A stretch of 64,000 nucleotides of DNA. It comes from Streptomyces sp. ALI-76-A. Lineage in GTDB: Bacteria; Actinomycetota; Actinomycetes; Streptomycetales; Streptomycetaceae. Below are positions 42,703 to 51,182 of this stretch, one piece after another; the first letter of the stretch is position 1; every line of letters begins with the position of its first letter. The stretch is taken from the NCBI RefSeq assembly GCF_030287445.1, contig NZ_JASVWB010000002.1:6014001-6078000 (forward strand), read 5' to 3'. The notes under the pieces are model-generated. The model had not been told where the DNA came from and did not search any database. It worked only from the letters and a program-made list of their open reading frames with translations. A program made the position numbers and the translations under genes.

Positions 42703-43206
42703 TCACTCGGACCCGCCGCACAACCGTCGCAGCACCACCCCGCACCGCCGGGCGTAGGCGTGCTGAAGGCCTCGGGTGGCGGGTCCGCCCGCCCGCGAGT
42801 ACCACTTCGCGCTCCGGCTGAAGGCGGACACGGTCAGCCAGACCGTGCCGTCGCCGGTGCGGTCCACGACGAAGGACTCCTCGCCGCACTCCGGGTGGCC
42901 GGTCAGCGTGCCGTACGCCCAGCCGGCGCGGCGGGGTTCCTCGACCGTCCACACCACCCGGCAGGGCGCCTTGATGAGGCCCGCGAGCGTGACCGTGACG
43001 TCGACGTCGGGAGCGGCCCGGGCCGCGCTCGCGTCGAAGCCCACGCCCATCGCGCGGTGCATCTCCCAGGTGAGGACCGCTTCCCGGGCTCTGCGGAAGA
43101 CCTCCTCGCCCTCACCGATGCGGGTGCGCACGTGCAGGGGGTGGAAACCGGGCGGGCAGAAGCCGTTCTCCCGGGTCGCGCCGACGTCGTCGTACGTGAA
43201 GGACAT
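42703..43206 (-). CDS. DUF1990-family protein
   Basis: This 167-residue protein starts MSFTYDDVGATRENGFCPPGFHPLHVRTRIGEGEEVFRRA and has the conserved GYGTLxGHPExGEESF-like core (WAYGTLTGHPECGEESFVV). These are features of DUF1990, a SRPBCC-like fold of unknown ligand. No membrane segments. It is convergent with glgP, and a hairpin lies just beyond its 5' end. Confidence 0.85.
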   Translation of the reverse strand: MSFTYDDVGATRENGFCPPGFHPLHVRTRIGEGEEVFRRAREAVLTWEMHRAMGVGFDASAARAAPDVDVTVTLAGLIKAPCRVVWTVEEPRRAGWAYGTLTGHPECGEESFVVDRTGDGTVWLTVSAFSRSAKWYSRAGGPATRGLQHAYARRCGVVLRRLCGGSE

Positions 43207-43219
43207 GGGTCCCAAGAGT

Positions 43220-43260
43220 AGGACGGCACCCCGGAACGCCTTCGTCCCGGGTGCCGTCCT
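43220..43260 (-). terminator. distal hairpin after the M4 protease gene
   Basis: Arms 43220-43234 and 43246-43260 (AGGACGGCACCC and GGGTGCCGTCCT cores) form a long stem upstream of the DUF1990 gene, where read-through from the protease gene would otherwise enter it. Confidence 0.65.
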
Positions 43261-43314
43261 GTCACGCCGCCGTCGACCGCCCGGCGCTCGGCCGGTGTCG
43301 GCCGCCGGCCAGGC

Positions 43315-43348
43315 CGCCGCCCCGGGGAGTCGAACCACCGGGGCGGCG
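43315..43348 (-). terminator. proximal hairpin after the M4 protease gene
   Basis: CGCCGCCCCGG and CCGGGGCGGCG make a perfect 11-bp stem with a 12-nt loop, 32 nt beyond the protease stop. Confidence 0.7.
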
Positions 43349-43380
43349 CCCTGATCGGAGGTGCCGCTCAGGCCGTGGGC

Positions 43381-45447
43381 CTACGGGAAGGTGAGCTTCC
43401 AGCTGTTGACGTACCCGGTGTCCCGGGCCGCGTTGTCCTGGACCCGCAACTGCCAGACGCCGTTGGCGACCTCGGAGGAGGCGTTCACCGTGTACGTGGT
43501 GTTGATGTTGTCCGCGCTCCCGCCGGCGCCGTACGCCTTCAGCGTGTACGCGGTGCCGTCGGGGGCGAGCAACTGCACCTGGAGGTCACCGATGTAGGTG
43601 TGGACGATGTCGACCGCCACCGCGAGGTTCGAGGGGGCGTTGCCCGTCCGCCCGGAGACGGTGATCGCCGAGGTGACGGCCGCTCCGTTGTCCGGGACCG
43701 ACACGTCGCTCGCGTTCTCGAAGGAGGTGCCGCCACCGCCGCCCCCGCCGTCGGAGCGCGCGCCGACCGCGACGCCCGCCCAGGCGTCCTGCACGGCCTT
43801 GTACTCCGCGCTGGTGGCGCCGTACAGCTCACCGGTGGCCGCGAGGGTGCCGGTGCGGGCCGCCGCGTAGTTGGTGGTCGAGGTGAACTTGGTGGTCAGC
43901 GCGCGGAACCAGATCTTCTCCGCCTTGTCGCGGCCGATGCCGGTGACCGGAAGGCCGTCCGCGGTGGGCGAGTTGTAGGTGACGCCGTTGATGGTCTTGG
44001 TGCCGCTGCCCTCGCTCAGCAGGTAGAAGAAGTGGTTGGCGGGGCCCGAGGAGTAGTGCACGTCGATCGAGCCGATGCCGGAGTACCAGCTGTCCTTGGA
44101 CGAGCCGTCCTGGCTCGGCCGGTCCATGTAGCGCAACGGGGTGCCGTCGCCGTTGATGTCGATCTCCTCGCCGATGAGGTAGTCACCGACGTCGGAGGAG
44201 TTGCCGGCGTAGAACTCGACCGTCGACCCGAAGATGTCGGACGTGGCCTCGTTCAGACCGCCGGACTCGCCGCTGTAGTTGAGGCCGGCCGTGTTGGACG
44301 TGAGCCCGTGCGTCATCTCATGCGCGGCCACGTCGATCGACGTCAGCGGGTTGGCGTTGCCGCTGCCGTCGCCGTACGTCATGCAGAAGCAGGAGTCGGA
44401 CCAGAACGCGTTGACGTAGTTGTTGCCGTAGTGGACCCGCGAGTACGCGCCCACGCCGTCCCCGCGGATTCCCGAACGCCCGTGCACGTTCTTGTAGTAG
44501 TCCCAGGTCAGCGCGGCGCCGTAGTGCGCGTCCGCGGCGGCCGACTCCAGGTTGGACGGGTTGCCGTTGCCCCAGACGTCGTCGGGGCCGGAGAAGAGCG
44601 TGCCGGTGCCGGAGGTGCCGCGGTTGAGGTTGTACGTCCTGTGGTTGCCGCGCGCCCCGTCGGTGAGGTTGTACGCCGACCCGGACTGGGTGGTGCCGAG
44701 GGTGACCTGACCGCTGTAGACCGTGTTGCCGGTGCCGGTCTCGATCGCCTCCCATTCGTACAGCTTCGCGCCGGTCGTCGCGTCCGTGACGACGTGCAGT
44801 TCCTGCGGGGTGCCGTCGTGCTGGAAACCGCCCACGACCGTCTCGTAGGCCAGGGCCGGCCTGCCGTCGGCCGCCCAGACCACCTTGCGCGGGGCGCGGT
44901 TGACCTCGGGGCTCTTCGCGTCCTCGGCCCTGGCCGCGGCGAGGGCCTGCGTCTCGGCCCGGGCGGCGGGCAGCTCGGCCGTGGTCGTCGCCGGTTCGAT
45001 GGCGGCGCGGGTGGCCTTGACGACGGCGTCCGTCGCGTCGGCCGGCGTGCTCTGCACGACCAGGTCGCCGCCGAGGACGGGCAGGCCGGCGTAGGTGCGC
45101 TCGTAACGGGTGTGGACCGTGCCGTCGCCGTCCTTGAGGACGTCACGCACGACCAGCTTCTCCTGGGCGCCCAGGCCCAGGTCCCTGGCGGTCTCCGCCT
45201 TGGCCGCGTCGGCCCGGCGGATCAGCTCGGCGCGCTGGGCCGGGGTGAGCTTCACCGACTCGGCGCCCGGGACGGCCTTGCCCGCGGCCGACGGTGCCTT
45301 CTCCGGGGCTGCGGTGGCGGCGCCCGACTGGACGGCCGTGGCGATCAGGGCGCAGACGCCGACGAGGGCGACGGCCGCGGCCCTGCGGGGCGGGGTGTGC
45401 GGGGTTCGGGCGTGGGGGGTGCGTCTGTGAGAGGAACGTCTCAACAC
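43381..45447 (-). CDS. secreted M4 neutral zinc metalloprotease with P-domain
   Basis: This preproprotein is about 688 residues. It has a basic signal peptide (RRSSHRRTPHARTPHTPPRR then a hydrophobic run to GAATAAP), an FTP/PepSY propeptide region, and a thermolysin-type catalytic domain with zinc site VAAHEMTHG and third ligand Glu in GGLNEATSD. A Gly-rich linker leads to a C-terminal proprotein-convertase P-domain (about 110 residues, ending YVNSWKLTFP). AAGGAG lies 3 nt before the GTG at 45447 and 6 nt before a TTG at 45444; either could be used. Confidence 0.92.
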   Translation of the reverse strand: MLRRSSHRRTPHARTPHTPPRRAAAVALVGVCALIATAVQSGAATAAPEKAPSAAGKAVPGAESVKLTPAQRAELIRRADAAKAETARDLGLGAQEKLVVRDVLKDGDGTVHTRYERTYAGLPVLGGDLVVQSTPADATDAVVKATRAAIEPATTTAELPAARAETQALAAARAEDAKSPEVNRAPRKVVWAADGRPALAYETVVGGFQHDGTPQELHVVTDATTGAKLYEWEAIETGTGNTVYSGQVTLGTTQSGSAYNLTDGARGNHRTYNLNRGTSGTGTLFSGPDDVWGNGNPSNLESAAADAHYGAALTWDYYKNVHGRSGIRGDGVGAYSRVHYGNNYVNAFWSDSCFCMTYGDGSGNANPLTSIDVAAHEMTHGLTSNTAGLNYSGESGGLNEATSDIFGSTVEFYAGNSSDVGDYLIGEEIDINGDGTPLRYMDRPSQDGSSKDSWYSGIGSIDVHYSSGPANHFFYLLSEGSGTKTINGVTYNSPTADGLPVTGIGRDKAEKIWFRALTTKFTSTTNYAAARTGTLAATGELYGATSAEYKAVQDAWAGVAVGARSDGGGGGGGTSFENASDVSVPDNGAAVTSAITVSGRTGNAPSNLAVAVDIVHTYIGDLQVQLLAPDGTAYTLKAYGAGGSADNINTTYTVNASSEVANGVWQLRVQDNAARDTGYVNSWKLTFP

Positions 45448-45800
45448 TGACTCCTTCTGCGCGGCCGCGGATCGCGCGGCCAGGGGAGACCGCTCGGCGG
45501 GTGGGCCGAACGGGCAGAACAGGGGCGGTGCGGGAACCTCGTGCGGAATCGGCCGGGACACAGGCGGGCCGCCTGTGGGGTTGCTGTGAAGCGGCCGTGG
45601 GAAGAGTCGCAGCAGAGGGCGGTTACTGTCAGGAGCGCGTCAAGAATATGGCCGAAAGTCGTTCGCTGTCCGGGAGTTCATGTTCGCTATACGGACTCGT
45701 GGTGCGGGCGTCGGGTGCCGCTCGCCGGCGCCCGGTGTCATGCGGGCTCCCGGTGCGGAAGCCGCCCGGTGTCGCTCCGGTGTCAGGGACGCGCCCGGTG
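45448..45800. other. promoter region of the M4 protease with GCCCGGTGTC repeats
   Basis: This 353-bp gap contains the protease promoter. Near the ABC gene end, GCCCGGTGTC recurs (about 45731, 45766 and 45793) with a related CTCCGGTGTC at about 45776. It includes an AT-rich stretch (AAGAATATGGCCG and CGCTATACGG). I see no gene. Confidence 0.35.
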
Positions 45801-47561
45801 TCAGTGACGCGGCCGGGGATCCCCGTGCCACGACGCCCACAGCGCCGCGTAGGCACCGCCCGCCGTCACCAGCTCCTGGTGCGTGCCGAGTTCGGTCAGC
45901 AGGCCGTCCTCCATCACGGCCACCCGGTCCGCGTCGTGCGCGGTGTGCAGGCGGTGGGCGATGGCGATGACCGTACGACCTTCGAGTACGGCGGCCAGGG
46001 CGCGCTCGGTGTGCCGGGCGGTCGTCGGATCCAGCAGGGCGGTGGCCTCGTCGAGGATCAGCGTGTGCGGATCGGCCAGGACCACCCGGGCCAGGGCCAG
46101 TTGCTGTGCCTGCGAGCCGTCCGCGCGGCATCCCCCGTCGCCCAGCTCGGTGTCCAGCCCGGCCGGCAGCTCCCGCACCCACCCGTCGGCGCCCACCGCC
46201 GCCAGCGCGGACCACACCTGCTCGTCCGTCGCGGCGGGCTCGGCGATCAGCAGGTTGTCGCGGACCGTGCCCAGGAACACGTGGTGCTCCTGCGTGACCA
46301 GCACGACGTGCCGGCGCAGCCGCTCCGGATCCAGGCCGACGACGGGCACCCCGCCCACCGTCACCGAACCCGCGCTCGGCGCGTCGACGCCCGCCAGCAG
46401 CCTGCTCAGCGTGGTCTTCCCGGCGCCGGAGGGACCGACCACCGCCAGCCGCTCCCCGGGCCGCACGGTCAGGTCCACCCCGTGCAGCACCTCACCCCCG
46501 CGGCCGTACGCGTAGCGCACGCCGGACACGTCGATCCGGTCGTCCGCCGGGGTCGGCGAGCTGCCGGCCGGGGCGGCGCCCGGCGCCTGGGCCAGGCCCT
46601 CCACCCGGGCGAACGAGGCGCCGCTGCTCTGAAGTTGCTCGACCCGCACCAGGATCTCGTCGAGCGGCGTCTCGAACTGCCGCAGATACAGGGCGGCGGC
46701 CACCACCGCCCCCAGACTCACCGCCCCGCGTTCGTGCAGCACCCCGCCGAGCAGCAGCACCCCGGCCACCGGGAACAGGTACGACACCTCCACCACCGGG
46801 AAGAACACCGTGCGCAGGCGCAGCGTGCGCAGGCGCCTGCGCCGGGAGGTCTCCAGCGCCCGCCGGCTCGCCGCGACCCGGCGCTCCCCCAGCCGGAACG
46901 CCTCCACCGTCCGGGCGCCGGCCGCGGTCGCCGCGAGGATCTCGGCGACGGCGGAATTGGCCTCACCCTCGGCCAGATAGGCGTCGCGGGCCCGGCGCAG
47001 GTACCAGCGCAGGGCGAACCAGACCGGGATGAGACCGAGCACGCCCACGGCACCGAACAGCGGGTCGATCACGAAGACCGCGCCCAGCAGGAACAGCGCC
47101 TGCACGATGTTGATGAGCAGCGCGGGGCCCGCGTCGCGCAGCGTGGTACCGACGGTCGCCACGTCCGCGGTACCGCGCGCCGTCAGGTCGCCGGTGCCGG
47201 CCCGCTCCACCACGGACGCGGGCAGCGCCAGCGCCCGGTCCACGAACCGCTCCCGCACCCGTGCCAGCGTCCGCTCACCGAACCGGTGCCCCGCGTACCG
47301 GGCCCAGCGCGCCAGCAGCAGCTGCGCCGCCGCGCAGGCCAGGATGGCGAGCGCCGCCCGGTCCACCGCGGCCACGCCGCCCCCGGCCCGCACCTCGTCG
47401 ATGATCCGGCCCAGCAGCCAGGGGCCGGCCAGGCCCACCCCGGCGGCCGCCGCGTTGAGCGCGAGGACCGCGGCGAAGGCCCGCCCGTCGGCGCGCACCA
47501 GACCCACGGTGGCCCGCCGCACCGCCTCCGGCCCGGCGACGGGCAGCTGTCCCCGCGTCAT
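45801..47561 (-). CDS. ABC exporter half-transporter with non-canonical signature motif
   Basis: This 586-residue protein has a six-helix ABC transmembrane domain (about residues 20-310) fused to an ATPase domain. Walker A is intact (VVGPSGAGKTTLS), as are Walker B (LILDEATALLD) and the switch His (IAIAHRLHT). The LSGGQ signature is replaced by DGSQAQQ. The partner gene upstream (4-nt overlap) has the reverse defect, so the pair can form one working ATP site only. This is the last gene of the four-gene operon. Substrate unknown; drug or peptide export is typical. Confidence 0.93.
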   Translation of the reverse strand: MTRGQLPVAGPEAVRRATVGLVRADGRAFAAVLALNAAAAGVGLAGPWLLGRIIDEVRAGGGVAAVDRAALAILACAAAQLLLARWARYAGHRFGERTLARVRERFVDRALALPASVVERAGTGDLTARGTADVATVGTTLRDAGPALLINIVQALFLLGAVFVIDPLFGAVGVLGLIPVWFALRWYLRRARDAYLAEGEANSAVAEILAATAAGARTVEAFRLGERRVAASRRALETSRRRRLRTLRLRTVFFPVVEVSYLFPVAGVLLLGGVLHERGAVSLGAVVAAALYLRQFETPLDEILVRVEQLQSSGASFARVEGLAQAPGAAPAGSSPTPADDRIDVSGVRYAYGRGGEVLHGVDLTVRPGERLAVVGPSGAGKTTLSRLLAGVDAPSAGSVTVGGVPVVGLDPERLRRHVVLVTQEHHVFLGTVRDNLLIAEPAATDEQVWSALAAVGADGWVRELPAGLDTELGDGGCRADGSQAQQLALARVVLADPHTLILDEATALLDPTTARHTERALAAVLEGRTVIAIAHRLHTAHDADRVAVMEDGLLTELGTHQELVTAGGAYAALWASWHGDPRPRH

Positions 47562-49306
47562 CCCACGGCCTCCTCGGTGTCCGGGCCGGCCGTGCCGGTG
47601 TCCTCGACGTCGATGTCCGAGTCCCGGGTGACCAGCGCCCGGTAGCCCGGCTCCTCCGCCAGCAGCCGCTGATGACTGCCGGACGCCGCGACCTTCCCGT
47701 CCACCAGGTAGTGCACGGTGTCCACCCGGTCGAGCACCAGCGGGGAGGTGGTGGTGACGACGGTCGTACGGCCCCGGCGTTCGTCCCGCAGCCGGGCCGC
47801 CACCGCCGCCTCCGTGTGCGCGTCCAGCGCCGAGGTCGGCTCCACCGCCAGCAGTACCTCCGGGTCGGCCAGCAGCGCCCGCACCAGCCGGACCCGCTGC
47901 CGCTGCCCGCCGGAGAGGTTGCGGCCCTGCGCGTCCACCGCCGAGTCGAGCCCCGCCGGCAGACTCCGCAGCAGGTCCTCGGCCGCCGCCGCCCGCACCG
48001 CCCGCATGATCTCCGCGTCACCGGGATCCCCGCGCCCGCCGACCAGCTCCCGCAGCGGCCCCGCGAACAGGTCGGCCTCGTGGTCGGCGACCAGGATCCG
48101 CTCCCGGACCCGCGGCAACGGCACCTCGTCCAGGCGGACCCCGCCCCACGTCGCCGCCGACGGGGCGTACCGGCCGAGCCGGTCCACGACGGCCGCCGCG
48201 TCGGCGGGCCGCCCCCCGGCCAGCGCGGTCAGCCGGCCCGGCCGCACCCGCACCCCGGACTCCGGGTCGTACAGCACCGACGGCTCGGCCGGAGCGTCGC
48301 GCGTCCCGCCGTCCGGCTCCGGCTCCAGCCGCAGCAGCCCGACCACGCGCCGCGCGGCCACCACGCCCCGGCCGAGCTGGTAACCCCAGTCGATGAAGTA
48401 CGCCACCGGGCGCACCAGCACCGCGACATAGCCGTACACCGACACCAGCTCGCCCACGGTCAGCGTCCCCTGGGCCGCCATCCGGGCCGCCATCCAGGTC
48501 ACCACCGCGAGATAGAGCGTCGGCAGTCCCACCCCGAGCGCCTGCATCCAGCTGCCCACCACGCCGACCCGGTACCCCTGCTCCCGCAGCCGCGCCGAGT
48601 CGCGCCGGAAGGCGTCGGCGACCAGGCCCTTGCCGCCGAGCCCGTTCAGCACGCGCAGCCCGCCGGCGAGGTCGCCGATCCGGGCGGTCAGCACGCCCTG
48701 CCGCTCCCGGTACTCCGCCTCCGTGCCCTGCATCCGGCGCATCAAGGGCCCGACGAGGAGGGCGACCACCGGCACCCCGAGCAGCACCACCAGGGTGAGC
48801 CGTGTGGAGACGGTCAGCAGCAGCCCGGCGACCACCAGGTAGGCGACGACCGCGCCGACTCCCGGACCGATCACCGTGAGGGACGAGCTGATCTGCTGGA
48901 CGTCCCCCACCCCGATCGTCACCACCTCCCCGGCGCCGGCCCGCCGCCGCAGCGCTGCCCCCAGCCGCACCGCGTGCCCGACGACGACCTTGACCGTGCG
49001 GAAGTTGGCGTCCATCCGCACCCGCGTCATCGTGCGGTGCCGCATGATGCCCAGCCAGGCGTTGAACGCCCCGACCACCACCAGCAGCCCGGTCCACCGC
49101 GCCAGCGCGCCCATGTCGCCCGTCGCCAGGCCCTCGTCCACGGCCCTGGCCATCAGATACGGCGTCGCCGCGAGCAGCACCATCCACACACTGCCCAGCA
49201 GCGCGCCCGCCGCCGACCGCCCCGGCTGCCGCAGCACCAGCCACCACAGATACCGCCAGCCGCCACGGCGGTCGGGCGTGCCAGGGTCCTCGTACGCGTC
49301 GATCAC
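47558..49306 (-). CDS. ABC exporter half-transporter with degenerate ATPase
   Basis: This 582-residue protein has the same TMD-NBD layout as its partner. Its ATPase lacks Walker A: the position reads LTALAGGRPADAAAVVDRL with no GxxGxGKS/T. Walker B is VLLAVEPTSALD, with Val in place of the usual Asp, and the switch His is missing (VVTTTSPLVL). The signature NLSGGQRQR is perfect, so it can only complete the partner's site. This is a real degeneration, not a frameshift; the frame is open and codon usage normal. Starts 19 bp after the previous exporter gene. Confidence 0.93.
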   Translation of the reverse strand: MIDAYEDPGTPDRRGGWRYLWWLVLRQPGRSAAGALLGSVWMVLLAATPYLMARAVDEGLATGDMGALARWTGLLVVVGAFNAWLGIMRHRTMTRVRMDANFRTVKVVVGHAVRLGAALRRRAGAGEVVTIGVGDVQQISSSLTVIGPGVGAVVAYLVVAGLLLTVSTRLTLVVLLGVPVVALLVGPLMRRMQGTEAEYRERQGVLTARIGDLAGGLRVLNGLGGKGLVADAFRRDSARLREQGYRVGVVGSWMQALGVGLPTLYLAVVTWMAARMAAQGTLTVGELVSVYGYVAVLVRPVAYFIDWGYQLGRGVVAARRVVGLLRLEPEPDGGTRDAPAEPSVLYDPESGVRVRPGRLTALAGGRPADAAAVVDRLGRYAPSAATWGGVRLDEVPLPRVRERILVADHEADLFAGPLRELVGGRGDPGDAEIMRAVRAAAAEDLLRSLPAGLDSAVDAQGRNLSGGQRQRVRLVRALLADPEVLLAVEPTSALDAHTEAAVAARLRDERRGRTTVVTTTSPLVLDRVDTVHYLVDGKVAASGSHQRLLAEEPGYRALVTRDSDIDVEDTGTAGPDTEEAVG

Positions 49307-49325
49307 CTGTGCCCCCGGCCCCGGC

Positions 49326-51182
49326 TCACGCCAGACTGTCCCGCCACGCCCGGTGCAGGTCGGCGAACCGCCCGGTGCCCGCGACGAGGTCGGCGGGGGT
49401 GCCGTCCTCGACGATCCGGCCGTGCTCCATCACCAGCACCCGGTCGGCGATCTCCACGGTCGACAGCCGGTGCGCGACCACGACCGCCGTACGGCCCCGC
49501 AGCACCGTCGCCATCGCCCGCTGCACGGCCCGCTCGCCCGGGACGTCGAGCGAGCTGGTCGCCTCGTCGAGGATCAGGACCGCCGGATCGGCGAGCAGCG
49601 CCCGCGCGAACGCCACGAGCTGCCGCTGACCGGCGGAGATGCGCCCGCCCCGTTTGCGCACGTCCGTGTCGTACCCGTCGGGCAGGGCGGTGATGAACTC
49701 GTGCGCGCCGATCGCCTTCGCGGCCCGCTCGACGTCCTCCCGGGTGGCGTCCGGCCGCCCGATCGCGATGTTCTCGGCGACCGTGCCGGAGAACAGGAAC
49801 GCCTCCTGCGTCACCATGACCACCCCGCGCCGCAGCTCCGGCATCGCCAGGTCGCGCAGGTCCACGCCGTCGAGGAGGACCCGGCCCGCGGAGGGGTCGT
49901 AGAACCGGGCGAGCAGCTTGGCCAGCGTCGACTTGCCGGCGCCGGTCGAGCCGACGACCGCGACGGTCTGCCCGGCCGGCAGCGTCAGGTCGAAGCGGGG
50001 CAGCACCTCGCCGCCGGTGCGGTAGGCGAACCGGACCCCGTCGAAGACGACCTCCCGGCCGGGGTGCTCCGACTCCAGGGCCGGCAGCGGCCGGGGCGCG
50101 GACGGCTCCGGCACGGTCGGTGTCTGCGCGAGCAGCCCCGCGATCTTCTCCAGCGAGGCCGCCGCCGACTGGTACGAGTTCAGGAACATGCCGAGCCGGT
50201 CGATCGGGTCGTACAGCCGCCGCAGATACAGCACCGCCGCCGCCAGCACCCCCAGCTCCAGCGAGCCGCCCGCCACCCGGTGGGCACCCCACAGCACGAT
50301 CAGCGCGACCGCCGTGTTGGCGACCAGCCGGGAACCGACGACATAGCGGGCCATCTCCAGCAGCGCGTCCCCGTTGGTCCGCTCGTGCCGCTCGTTGAGT
50401 ACGGCGAAGGCGGCGTCGTTGGCGTCCTCCCGGCGGAACGCGCGCACCGGGCGGATGCCGTTCATCGTCTCGACGAACTTCACGATCACGGCGGCGATCG
50501 CCGTGGACCGCCTCGCGTACACCTGCCCCGCCCGCCGCCGGTACGCCCGCACCAGCAGGTACAGCGGCACGAAGGAGGCCACCGCGACCGCGCCGAGCGC
50601 CAGGTCCAGCCAGAGCAGCAGGACCGAGATGTAGACGAAGGACAGGATGACCGTGACCAGCTCCTGGAGCCCCTCGTCCAGCAGCTCGCGCAGGGACTCC
50701 ACGTCCGTGGTGGACCGGGAGATCAGCCGGCCCGAGGTGTACCGCTCGTGGAAGTCGACGCTCAGCGCCTGCGCGTGCCGGAAGATCCGGCCCCGCAGGT
50801 CCAGCAGCACGTCCTGGTTCACCCGGGCGGAGGCGATGATGAACGCGTACTGGAGCCCGCCGGAGGCCAGCGCGCACAGCAGATAGCCGACGGCCACGGC
50901 GAGCAGGGGCCCGTTGTCGTGGTCCCGGAACGCCGGCACCGCGCTGTCGATGGCGTACGCCACCAGCAGCGGGCCCGCCTGCACGGCCGCCTGCTGGAGC
51001 AGCAGGAGGAGCGAGGTGAAGGCGACCCGGGCCCGCATCGGCGCGAGCAGGGAGCGCAGCAGGGCGGTGGTGGCGCCCGGGGGAGTGGGCAGGACGTCCC
51101 GGTCGAAGGGGTCGCCCGATCCCTCGGGCCGCTCCGACGGCTGCTTGCGGTCCGGTGCGGTCGTGGTGGTGGGCGCCGTCAT
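49326..51182 (-). CDS. ABC exporter half-transporter (catalytic partner, pair 1)
   Basis: This 618-residue protein has an N-terminal hydrophilic head (about 40 residues), six transmembrane helices, and an ATPase with Walker A VVGSTGAGKSTLA, signature ISAGQRQ, Walker B LILDEATSSLD and switch His VVVAHRLST. It is catalytically competent. Its ATG overlaps the stop of the gene at 51179 (ATGA), identifying the heterodimer partner. MsbA/LmrA-like. Confidence 0.93.
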   Translation of the reverse strand: MTAPTTTTAPDRKQPSERPEGSGDPFDRDVLPTPPGATTALLRSLLAPMRARVAFTSLLLLLQQAAVQAGPLLVAYAIDSAVPAFRDHDNGPLLAVAVGYLLCALASGGLQYAFIIASARVNQDVLLDLRGRIFRHAQALSVDFHERYTSGRLISRSTTDVESLRELLDEGLQELVTVILSFVYISVLLLWLDLALGAVAVASFVPLYLLVRAYRRRAGQVYARRSTAIAAVIVKFVETMNGIRPVRAFRREDANDAAFAVLNERHERTNGDALLEMARYVVGSRLVANTAVALIVLWGAHRVAGGSLELGVLAAAVLYLRRLYDPIDRLGMFLNSYQSAAASLEKIAGLLAQTPTVPEPSAPRPLPALESEHPGREVVFDGVRFAYRTGGEVLPRFDLTLPAGQTVAVVGSTGAGKSTLAKLLARFYDPSAGRVLLDGVDLRDLAMPELRRGVVMVTQEAFLFSGTVAENIAIGRPDATREDVERAAKAIGAHEFITALPDGYDTDVRKRGGRISAGQRQLVAFARALLADPAVLILDEATSSLDVPGERAVQRAMATVLRGRTAVVVAHRLSTVEIADRVLVMEHGRIVEDGTPADLVAGTGRFADLHRAWRDSLA

